From assembly GCF_001908275.1 (NCBI RefSeq), contig NZ_CP018620.1:2914001-2978000 (forward strand): 64,000 bases of DNA, written 5' to 3'. A model generated the notes under the pieces. It searched no databases. It saw nothing but the letters and a program-made list of their open reading frames with translations, and was not told the origin of the DNA. This DNA is from Paenibacillus xylanexedens (lineage in GTDB: Bacteria > Bacillota > Bacilli > Paenibacillales > Paenibacillaceae). Position 1 is the first letter of the stretch; the number at the start of each line of letters is the position of its first letter. Shown piece after piece: positions 57,508 to 64,000 of this stretch. Made by a program: the position numbers and the translations under genes.

Positions 57508-58860
57508 TTGGATATTCATACCGAATTTCATCTTGGGCAGCTGGTATTTAATCTGGTCTGTGTCTTTTTGCTCGTATTTTTGAATGGCGTATTTGTCGCA
57601 GCGGAATTTTCCCTTGTGAAAGTAAGGCAGACACGCTTAACTCAATTGCAGAGTGAAGGAAATCGTATGGCTGGTTATGCACTGAAGGTGAATAGTAAAC
57701 TGGATTCCTATCTATCGGCAACTCAGTTCGGGATTACGCTGACATCGCTTGGACTCGGGTGGCTGGGAGAACCGGCCATCTCCGAATTGCTCGTTGAGCC
57801 ACTCATGTTTAAACTTGGTGTAGGAGATACAGGGCTTATTTCGACCGTGTCGGTCATTATCGGTTTTTGTATCATTACGTTTCTGCATATTGTGCTAGGT
57901 GAGCTTGCACCTAAATCGTTAGCTATTCAAAAAACAGACGGAGTGGCATTGTTTTTATCTGCACCTTTGCTGTTGTTCTACAAAATCTTCTTCCCGTTCA
58001 TCTGGGTTCTGAATGTATCGGCCAATGCATTGCTGCGTCTGGCAGGTATCGAACCTGCCAGTGAAGGTGAAGCTCACTCGGAAGATGAACTTCGTATTCT
58101 GATGAAGCAGAGTGCCAAAAGTGGTGTCATCGATAAAGATGAGATCAAACTGATGGATAACATCTTTGATTTCTCCGATATGCTGGCACGTGAAGTGATG
58201 CTGCCACGTACAGACATGGATTGTCTGTACACACATATGTCTTTGGAAGAGAACCTGGAGATCATTAATGCAACCAAACATTCCCGGTATCCCGTAGCAG
58301 TAGAAGACAAGGATGAGATCATTGGATTTATACACATCACCGATCTGTTACTGGCTAAACCGGAGCAACAACATGATCTGGGTTCACTCGTCCGTCCAAT
58401 CTTAAACGTTCCTGAATCCATGGAAATCAGTCATGTGCTGCGTCTGATGCAGAAGAAACATTCTCAGATGACGCTGGTTGTGGATGAATATGGCGGCACA
58501 GCTGGATTGCTGACTGCGGAAGAAATTCTGGAAGAGATTGTTGGAGACTTGTATGACGAGTTTGAGGATGAGCGTCCGCATATGGAACGCAGTGGAGATT
58601 CATTCTCCATTGATGGTCGTTCGCTTATTGAAGAAGTTCATAAGTGGACCGGAGCCATCATTGAGGATGAAGAAGTGGATACCATCGGCGGATGGCTATT
58701 TAAAGAGCTTGGGGGCAATCCAACCAAGGGGAAAACGCAGGAGCTGAATGGGTACGTTTTTGAAGTGGAAGAATCGACTCGCTTGCGAATTACCCGGGTT
58801 CGAGTGTACAAGAAATCTGTCCCTCAAGACATGAATTCGGAAGAAAATCCAGCAGAATAG
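57508..58860 (+). CDS. CNNM/CorC-type membrane transporter (hemolysin family)
   Basis: This 450-residue membrane protein has an N-terminal CNNM (DUF21) domain with about four helices (LVFNLVCVFLLVFLNGVFVAAEF; HIVLGELAPKSLAIQ). A CBS pair follows at about 210-345 (VMLPRTDMDCL; DEIIGFIHITDLLL), then a CorC/HlyC domain at the C-terminus. Family members move magnesium or other divalent ions; the name hemolysin is historical. The start is TTG with AAGGGGAG upstream. Confidence 0.92.
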   Translation: MDIHTEFHLGQLVFNLVCVFLLVFLNGVFVAAEFSLVKVRQTRLTQLQSEGNRMAGYALKVNSKLDSYLSATQFGITLTSLGLGWLGEPAISELLVEPLMFKLGVGDTGLISTVSVIIGFCIITFLHIVLGELAPKSLAIQKTDGVALFLSAPLLLFYKIFFPFIWVLNVSANALLRLAGIEPASEGEAHSEDELRILMKQSAKSGVIDKDEIKLMDNIFDFSDMLAREVMLPRTDMDCLYTHMSLEENLEIINATKHSRYPVAVEDKDEIIGFIHITDLLLAKPEQQHDLGSLVRPILNVPESMEISHVLRLMQKKHSQMTLVVDEYGGTAGLLTAEEILEEIVGDLYDEFEDERPHMERSGDSFSIDGRSLIEEVHKWTGAIIEDEEVDTIGGWLFKELGGNPTKGKTQELNGYVFEVEESTRLRITRVRVYKKSVPQDMNSEENPAE

Positions 58861-58933
58861 AACTCGTTGCAGGAGTAAGATAAGACGAGCAAAAGTATGA
58901 AATGACGCAGATTACGAAGATCTGCCAGGATAT

Positions 58934-58984
58934 AAGACCTTTGGAAGTTACCTAGAAGGGGAACGAACCGAAGGTCTTTTTTTT
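58934..58984 (+). terminator. Terminator after the CNNM gene
   Basis: AAGACCTT and AAGGTCTT form the base of a hairpin followed by a long T run. Confidence 0.85.
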
Positions 58985-59138
58985 TATTTTAAATAAGAAT
59001 TTGGAGAAATTCTACACATAGTTGAAACGAATTTCGGATTAACTTCGGGGACAGCGTCATATGGTTATAGAGACGGGAAACTGGAAGGACCTCAGTAATA
59101 TTCAGTTGCACCAACGATGTTATAGGAGGCGTTGTTCT

Positions 59139-59378
59139 GTGAAAGATCCGCAACTTCGTGCTTACGCCCCTTTTGTGGGGCCGTTTGATCCTTGTCCGCC
59201 AGTAGAGATTCGGACGTATCTGGTACCTCCGCAGTTATTTATTCCATTTCAGCCCATGGGTTGGCCGCAGTACAGCCCGGCGGAAGCGTTGAGATTGGGA
59301 ACCTTATGGCCTGCATTATACAGCCCTTATACACCAGCTAGATCGAAGGGAAGGAAGGTGGAAGTGGATGGAACCTGA
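59139..59378 (+). CDS. cotJA: Spore coat-associated protein CotJA
   Basis: This 79-residue proline-rich protein (VGPFDPCPPVEIRTYLVPPQ, FQPMGWPQYSPAEALRLGTLWPAL) belongs to the CotJA family. It starts at GTG with AGGAGG upstream and overlaps cotJB by 11 bases. It is made in the mother cell under sigma-E in Bacillus; no clear sigma-E promoter could be assigned here. Confidence 0.92.
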   Translation: MKDPQLRAYAPFVGPFDPCPPVEIRTYLVPPQLFIPFQPMGWPQYSPAEALRLGTLWPALYSPYTPARSKGRKVEVDGT

Positions 59379-59643
59379 AGTGCCGAAACCCTGTGACGCT
59401 AAATACTACGAATTGCTTGAAGAACTTCAGGCGCTGGATTTCGTGTTAGTGGAACTGAATCTGTACCTGGACACCCATCCGGGAGACTTCCAAAGCATTG
59501 AGCAGTACAACAAGTTCAGCCAGGAGCGAATGCGGGTAGCCCATGAATTTCAGCAGTTGTACGGACCGTTGATGAACTTTGGGCATGCTTTCTCCAAATA
59601 TCCTTGGGAATGGTCTCAGACGCCCTGGCCATGGCAAGTGTGA
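59368..59643 (+). CDS. cotJB: Spore coat protein CotJB
   Basis: This 91-residue, mostly helical protein has YYELLEELQALDFVLVELNLYLDTHP and the aromatic C-terminus KYPWEWSQTPWPWQV, typical of CotJB. RBS: GAAGGTGGAAG in the end of cotJA. Second gene of cotJABC. Confidence 0.94.
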   Translation: MEPEVPKPCDAKYYELLEELQALDFVLVELNLYLDTHPGDFQSIEQYNKFSQERMRVAHEFQQLYGPLMNFGHAFSKYPWEWSQTPWPWQV

Positions 59644-59742
59644 CACATCAGCCTCAGGCTTCCTTGCAGGGACTCTAGGGACAGGAAGCCCGAGGGTTAG
59701 AAGAAGGGCTGTATTTTAATAACGTAGAGGGAGGCGTCTTAC

Positions 59743-60312
59743 ATGTGGGTGTATGAGAAAAAACTGCAATATCCCGTAAGGGTTAGTAAATGTGATCCTC
59801 GTATGGCGAAATTGCTGATGGAACAATATGGCGGTGCCGATGGGGAGTTGGCCGCTGCCCTTCGATATCTGAATCAGCGTTATACGATTCCAGACAAGAT
59901 TATCGGTCTGCTGACGGATATTGCTACAGAGGAATTTTCTCATCTGGAGATGATTGCCACCATGATCTACAAGTTGACCAAGGACGCGTCGGTGGATCAA
60001 CTGGAAGAAGCGGGACTTGGGCCGAACTATGCTCAACGCGATTCTGCCTTGTTTTATACCAATTCCTCCGGTGTACCCTTTACAGCTGCTTACATTGCTG
60101 CAAAGGGCGATCCGATTGCGGATCTGTACGAGGACATTGCAGCAGAAGAGAAAGCCCGGGCTACATATCAATGGTTGATCGACCTGACCGATGACGTGGA
60201 TCTGCAGGATAGTCTGAAGTTTCTAAGGGAACGCGAGATCGTGCATTCCTTGCGTTTTCGGGAGGCTGTAGAAATCCTGAAAGACGATCGGGAGACAAAG
60301 AAGATTTTCTGA
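59743..60312 (+). CDS. cotJC: Spore coat manganese catalase-like protein CotJC
   Basis: This 189-residue ferritin-like protein of the manganese catalase family has di-metal ligands in ATEEFSHLEMIA and EDIAAEEKARATYQWL, with E and H in EREIVHSLRFREA. It is associated with the spore coat and proposed to break down peroxide. It lies 99 bases after cotJB with GGGAGG. A small hairpin (about 60326-60363, AGCAG/CTGCT then T5) probably ends the operon. Confidence 0.95.
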   Translation: MWVYEKKLQYPVRVSKCDPRMAKLLMEQYGGADGELAAALRYLNQRYTIPDKIIGLLTDIATEEFSHLEMIATMIYKLTKDASVDQLEEAGLGPNYAQRDSALFYTNSSGVPFTAAYIAAKGDPIADLYEDIAAEEKARATYQWLIDLTDDVDLQDSLKFLREREIVHSLRFREAVEILKDDRETKKIF

Positions 60313-60505
60313 ACGTTTGGTATAAAAGCAGAAGTCTGGCAGTCCGATAGGGCTGCTTTTTGCTTTGAAAAGATAGTATTATTAAATAATTAATTTTAAA
60401 TTAAAATTACACATAATTATATATTTTACAAATATTGTTTTTAAATCCACTTACATATTATACAATGAAATTGTAGTTAAAAACTCTATTTAGGAGATGA
60501 TCATT

Positions 60506-60814
60506 TTGAGACTTAGTAAAGTTCTTATTTTGACTGCATGTTCCTTTATTCTGACCACTTCCATTTCAAGTGCAGGCGTGTCGGCGGCAAATATTCAACC
60601 CAATACCAGTACAAGTGTATCAGACGTAGTATCTGCTAGGCTTGAAAGTAAATTTTTTTCTGTAGTGCATTATTACCCTGTAGGTTTTGGAGTACCGAAA
60701 TATCTTACGGACTATATTACGCCAGATGGCTATGTAGGAACCTTAGTGTTGGTTAGTTATCATACTGTGGATGGAATTGTTGCTGCAAGATACGAAGGGA
60801 CCGTTTACAGATAA
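60506..60814 (+). CDS. Small secreted hypothetical protein
   Basis: This 102-residue protein has a signal peptide (SKVLILTACSFILTTSISSAG, cleavage near VSAA). The mature 70 residues are rich in Tyr, Val and Ser (FFSVVHYYPVGFGVPKYLTDYI). TTG 60506 is favoured because AGGAG directly abuts the earlier ATG at 60497. The upstream 100 bases are extremely AT-rich. No family recognised. Confidence 0.6.
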   Translation: MRLSKVLILTACSFILTTSISSAGVSAANIQPNTSTSVSDVVSARLESKFFSVVHYYPVGFGVPKYLTDYITPDGYVGTLVLVSYHTVDGIVAARYEGTVYR

Positions 60815-60880
60815 TCAGAAATGGCAGATTAAACCTTCTAGTATTCAGATTCTTATAACAACGTATTTATAATAAATTTG

Positions 60881-60924
60881 AAAGTAGCAGTTCCAAGATA
60901 AAATAATTTGGACTGCTACTTTTC
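60881..60924 (+). terminator. Terminator after the small secreted protein gene
   Basis: AAAGTAGCAG-T-TCCAA pairs with TTGGACTGCTACTTT (one bulged base), followed by T residues. Confidence 0.8.
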
Positions 60925-61020
60925 ACTTTTAAATCATATTTATTGTGTAATAATATGTAAGTGGTATTTTTCACAATTATAGATGTTTAATCTTCAATGA
61001 TAGGGGAGAAAAAGGAAAAA

Positions 61021-61058
61021 ATAAAACCATCCCCGGTATACTACTGGGATGGTTTTAT
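61021..61058 (-). terminator. Terminator of the KASIII-like operon
   Basis: ATAAAACCATCCC and its exact complement form a 13-base-pair stem (61021-61033 with 61046-61058). On the minus strand it is followed by T-rich sequence, 20 bases past the KASIII-like stop. Confidence 0.88.
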
Positions 61059-61077
61059 TGGATTTTGAAGTGTATAC

Positions 61078-62070
61078 CTAATATTCAACCACCATGGCAA
61101 CATTTTGCCACCCGGCTCCAACGGTCCAGAACAGAACTTTGTCACCACGCTGAATCTGACCGGTTGTAACCGCTCGATGTAATGCGATGAATGGACTGCT
61201 GGTTGAGGTATATCCGAACTCATCTCCGATATAGACGGCAATATCGTCACCAATGCCGACGTTCTCGGATACAGCCCGAATGTTACTAATGGATAGCTGG
61301 GAGAAGCAGGCGGCTCTGATCTCATCTGGAGCAATCTCGTTACGGATCAGCAAGGTACGAATGGACTCTGAAGCAGCATCCACACAGATGGAATCATCAA
61401 ATGGGATGAATTTCACATGAAAGGCACCCGCATCTACACCCGTTTTGCCCAGCTTTGCCAAGCCTTGTGCAGGAAAAAGAGAATTACCATACACACAGGT
61501 ATCCGTCTGATAGATGGAATCAATGAAACCGACAGCATGTTCATCCCGCTCTACAATAACCGCCGCTGCTGCATCACCGAAATTGGCGAAGTACACGGGA
61601 TCATCGGGACTGGCGTGAGGAGCGACGTAATCCGAGCCGATGATTAATGCCCGGCGAATTCGAGGATTGCCCAGCATCTGCCGGCTAACCTGTTCGAAAG
61701 CAGCGGTCATGCCTGCACAGTTCGCGTTACTGTCAATACAGATCGTGTGAGAAGCTCCGTTAATCAGGCGATGGATCATCAGGGAATTCGTAGGAAAGAT
61801 GTATTCTGGCGTTTGGCTTGCATAAGCAATCAGATCAATATCTGCACCGGTTAGTCCGGTTTTTTCCAGTAGGTTACTGACTGCCTCATAGGCCATGCTT
61901 AGTGAATTTTCGTCATCGTTGTCAATTTTATAACGTGTATCACGACCAAGTGCCTGTAACAATCCACGAATATCTACACCCCTTGCGTCAAAATGTTCAA
62001 TATAGAAATCATTGTGCACCTTGGTTGCTGGATGATAGATATCGATATCTACAATACGAATTCCGGCCAT
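61078..62070 (-). CDS. KASIII-like (FabH-family) protein with altered active site
   Basis: This 330-residue thiolase-fold protein has the nucleophilic cysteine in DSNANCAGMTAAF. The other two members of the FabH Cys-His-Asn triad are not conserved: the region normally HQAN reads FSQLSIS, and the GNTS motif reads GYTSTSS. It is therefore unlikely to do normal decarboxylative condensation; an acyl transfer or modified condensation is more plausible. ATG 62070 is 7 bases after AGAGGAGA; the ATG two codons earlier is too close. Last gene of a minus-strand operon with the ThDP enzyme. Confidence 0.82.
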   Translation of the reverse strand: MAGIRIVDIDIYHPATKVHNDFYIEHFDARGVDIRGLLQALGRDTRYKIDNDDENSLSMAYEAVSNLLEKTGLTGADIDLIAYASQTPEYIFPTNSLMIHRLINGASHTICIDSNANCAGMTAAFEQVSRQMLGNPRIRRALIIGSDYVAPHASPDDPVYFANFGDAAAAVIVERDEHAVGFIDSIYQTDTCVYGNSLFPAQGLAKLGKTGVDAGAFHVKFIPFDDSICVDAASESIRTLLIRNEIAPDEIRAACFSQLSISNIRAVSENVGIGDDIAVYIGDEFGYTSTSSPFIALHRAVTTGQIQRGDKVLFWTVGAGWQNVAMVVEY

Positions 62071-62124
62071 CTTCATTCTCCTCTTGAGCGGAAGGGTGAA
62101 TTCACAGCTTGTCCGCCTGGTTTA

Positions 62125-62475
62125 TTAAGTGGTAACGGTAGATATGATTTCGAGATTGTCCAGACCGACTGACCGGCCGAGCCGGGACAATTGCATTTTT
62201 AGAATCGCGTTGTTCTCGAGGGTCAACACGACTTTTTTATATTCATCTTTTTTGAACAATTGAAGGCAGCCTTCCAGAAGAGGAACAATCTCCGGAGCAG
62301 TAACATTCAACTTTTTGCAATCAATGTTCAGGTCATACTCCTTGGTGTTAATAGAAGCGATCGTATCCTGATAGGCCGAGATGGAACGCAAACCGTCTTC
62401 TTGAGAGAAAGAACCCTCCAGTTCAATGTTTAACACCTTGTTTGGAACGTCAGTCTTCAGAATGAAATTTCCCAT
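62125..62475 (-). CDS. Small STAS-like hypothetical protein
   Basis: This 116-residue protein has alternating strands and helices (KVLNIELEGSFSQEDGLRSIS; YDLNIDCKKLNV; YKKVVLTLENNAILKMQLSRLG) in a pattern like STAS or anti-sigma-antagonist folds. No phosphoserine motif is evident. RBS: AAAGGAGAG. It lies between the CMD-family gene and the KASIII-like gene; role unknown. Confidence 0.6.
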   Translation of the reverse strand: MGNFILKTDVPNKVLNIELEGSFSQEDGLRSISAYQDTIASINTKEYDLNIDCKKLNVTAPEIVPLLEGCLQLFKKDEYKKVVLTLENNAILKMQLSRLGRSVGLDNLEIISTVTT

Positions 62476-62661
62476 GCTTGATCTCTCTCCTTTAAATGAG
62501 TTAGGGCTATCCTGTTAGTGGATACACAGCCCATTGGGCCTCTGCTGAAAGCTTCTAAGATGCGAGCTGGTTCGAAGGATAATTTAACCATATTATAAAG
62601 GTAGGAATGTAAAAAGATCAATAAAAAAGTCGAATCATGTATAAAAATGTAGAAAAGTGAA

Positions 62662-63030
62662 TTACTGTATTTCATCCAAGGTGGCAAGCAAAATATTAAA
62701 TGCACTAATGATGCGCGGAGCACCCACACATGGTGCCAGATGTAGCAATATTCCCTTGAGCTGATCCACCGTCACTCCCACGCTCAGAGCCATCGTGTAA
62801 TGTACCCCCAATTGTTCATACTGTCCTTGGGTGATCAACGAAGAGATGATAGCAACTTCCTTCCATTGATCCGTAATCGTGGTGCGCTGAAAAATATCCC
62901 CGTATGCCATCCCCATAATAAATTCCGACAATTCGGGAAAATGTTCTTTGATGGGTGCGAGAGCTCTTGCGCCGTACTCCCCAGAAAGTTTGGCGAAACG
63001 GTCCAGTCCCTGGGCTACATGTTCACTCAT
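62662..63030 (-). CDS. Carboxymuconolactone decarboxylase family protein
   Basis: This 122-residue protein of the CMD/AhpD-like all-helical family has WKEVAIISSLITQGQYEQLGVHYTMALSVGVT and a lone cysteine later (LAPCVGAPRII). The CxxC pair of AhpD is absent, so it is closer to the CMD branch, which acts on small hydroxy or keto acids. It starts 12 bases after the ThDP gene with AGGAGGAG, clearly co-transcribed. The substrate is unknown. Confidence 0.82.
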   Translation of the reverse strand: MSEHVAQGLDRFAKLSGEYGARALAPIKEHFPELSEFIMGMAYGDIFQRTTITDQWKEVAIISSLITQGQYEQLGVHYTMALSVGVTVDQLKGILLHLAPCVGAPRIISAFNILLATLDEIQ

Positions 63031-63042
63031 GATCTGCTCCTC

Positions 63043-64000
63043 CTAATTCAAATTTACGGTGCGGTGAGCCGTGGGTGGAATTTCATCTCGATCGGTCAGA
63101 AGCTCAATAACAGTTACCTGATTCAACGTCTGGGCTGTGTTCAGCGCAGATGAGAATTCAGCAAGAGTTTCTGCTCGAAACGCAACCGCACCGAGAGATT
63201 CGGCAAATTTGGCAGCATCCATAGGAACTTCATATAATGTGCCATCAATTCTGCCTGTTGTTTTTTCCATTCCTTTGAGTGCCATGTCCAGTTGTTTGTT
63301 GTTAACGACAATGAAAAAGACGTTCAGATTGTTGCATACCGCGGTATTGATCTCCGTCCCCAGCATCATGAAACATCCATCCCCGGTGATACATACAACG
63401 GTCTCTTCAGGTGAAGCGGCCTTTGCACCTATCGCCATACCAATGGCGTTCCCCATGCAGGCAAAGTAAGCGTCAAACACAAAGCTGCCTGGTTTTTTGA
63501 CTTTATATCGCTGAACCGCGTGAAATCCATGGCTGCCATCATCAACAAACAGCTTATGATCATACGGAAGCAGATCGCTCATTCCATCTAGCACAGAAGC
63601 CAGAGACAGTTGGGGGAGATCTGGTAAAGGGACAGTGTAATCCATGGGTGTCGTGGTTCTCACAGGAGTAGGGAGGTCTTCTAATGTGCCCATCAAATAT
63701 TGCAGGTTGTCCTTCAAATCACCGGTGATATGTAAGGTTTGAGCGCTCAGAATCTTGCCTACAAATGTAGGATCAGCGTCAAATTGAATGAGGTGTGCCG
63801 GGTGATGTTCAGGCTTCAGATTGCAGAGGGTCATGTCACTTAGACGTGAACCGAGTACGATATAAAGGTCACTTTGGTTCAACATGTCGTCTGCATGAGG
63901 GAAACCTCCAACACCACAAGGTCCATGGTACAGGGGATGGTCCCACGCAATCGCTCCTTTTCCACCAGGAGTAGTAATGACGGGAATGTTGAACGATTCG
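63043..64000 (-). CDS. Thiamine-diphosphate-dependent enzyme (acetolactate synthase-like), partial
   Basis: The window cuts the N-terminus; the frame is open to the edge (ESFNIPVITTPGGKGAIAWD, then GPCGVGGFPHADD). The visible 318 residues contain the central domain (DLYIVLGSRLSDMT) and the C-terminal ThDP-binding domain with GDGCFMMLGTEINTAVCNN ... NN (the GDG-x-NN cofactor motif). It resembles large subunits of acetolactate synthase and related carboligases or decarboxylases. With a KASIII-like partner downstream, a role in forming an alpha-hydroxyketone or similar metabolite is possible. The catalytic glutamate is outside the window. Confidence 0.85.
   Translation of the reverse strand, partial: ESFNIPVITTPGGKGAIAWDHPLYHGPCGVGGFPHADDMLNQSDLYIVLGSRLSDMTLCNLKPEHHPAHLIQFDADPTFVGKILSAQTLHITGDLKDNLQYLMGTLEDLPTPVRTTTPMDYTVPLPDLPQLSLASVLDGMSDLLPYDHKLFVDDGSHGFHAVQRYKVKKPGSFVFDAYFACMGNAIGMAIGAKAASPEETVVCITGDGCFMMLGTEINTAVCNNLNVFFIVVNNKQLDMALKGMEKTTGRIDGTLYEVPMDAAKFAESLGAVAFRAETLAEFSSALNTAQTLNQVTVIELLTDRDEIPPTAHRTVNLN

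Overview
The window looks like chromosome of a Paenibacillus-type, spore-forming Firmicute. The evidence is strong purine-rich Shine-Dalgarno sequences, frequent TTG and GTG starts, sporulation genes (prkA, yhbH, spoVR-like, cotJABC, pdaA, a YjcZ-type miniprotein), a sufCDSUB operon in Bacillales order, mtnKA, and a large secreted modular GH10 xylanase beside a LacI regulator. No rRNA, tRNA or CRISPR array was seen.

Layout. 1-4.0 kb: NarL-type response regulator, PLP aminotransferase, azoreductase, DUF2161 nuclease-fold protein. 4.4-14.5 kb: PrkA kinase, globin-coupled sensor, LacI regulator with a xylanase whose promoter carries a cre-like site, and an MHYT-PAS-GGDEF-EAL protein. 14.8-16.8 kb: an AT-rich insert with a HipA-like kinase overlapping a HipN-like/HIRAN protein. 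16.9-19.5 kb: yhbH-spoVR on the minus strand. 19.8-21.1 kb: a UMF1-type transporter.

21.3-30.8 kb is the most interesting region. It is a complete lasso-peptide locus of the paeninodin (precursor-kinase) type: sulfotransferase, lasso cyclase, two tandem precursor genes, HPr-kinase-like precursor kinase, PqqD-like leader-binding protein, transglutaminase-like leader protease, nucleotidyltransferase-fold protein and ABC exporter. A convergent APS kinase (cysC) follows, which could supply PAPS to the sulfotransferase. The promoter region has two inverted-repeat operators. The precursors are separated from the downstream modification genes by a terminator hairpin that has a competing upstream helix, as in an attenuator.

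31-37 kb holds small housekeeping and unknown genes, including a direct repeat made from the 5' region of yunC: one degenerate copy lies about 1.46 kb upstream of the intact gene, with two unknown genes between the copies. A decayed IS1182-family element (37.3-39.0 kb) separates yunC from mtnKA. 41.7-48.4 kb: Dps, DUF1802 and the SUF iron-sulfur operon, preceded by Fur/PerR-like boxes. 48.7-58.9 kb: a secreted phosphatase-jacalin protein, an M23 peptidase, two HD-GYP proteins, a fused MoaD-MoaE, YunD, YfkAB and a CNNM/CorC protein. 59.1-60.3 kb: cotJABC. 61.1-64.0 kb, minus strand: an unusual KASIII-like protein, a small STAS-like protein, a CMD-family protein and a ThDP enzyme cut off by the window end; together they resemble a small specialised-metabolite operon.

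All family assignments come from motif reading without database searches. Start sites were chosen by ribosome-binding-site position and family length.
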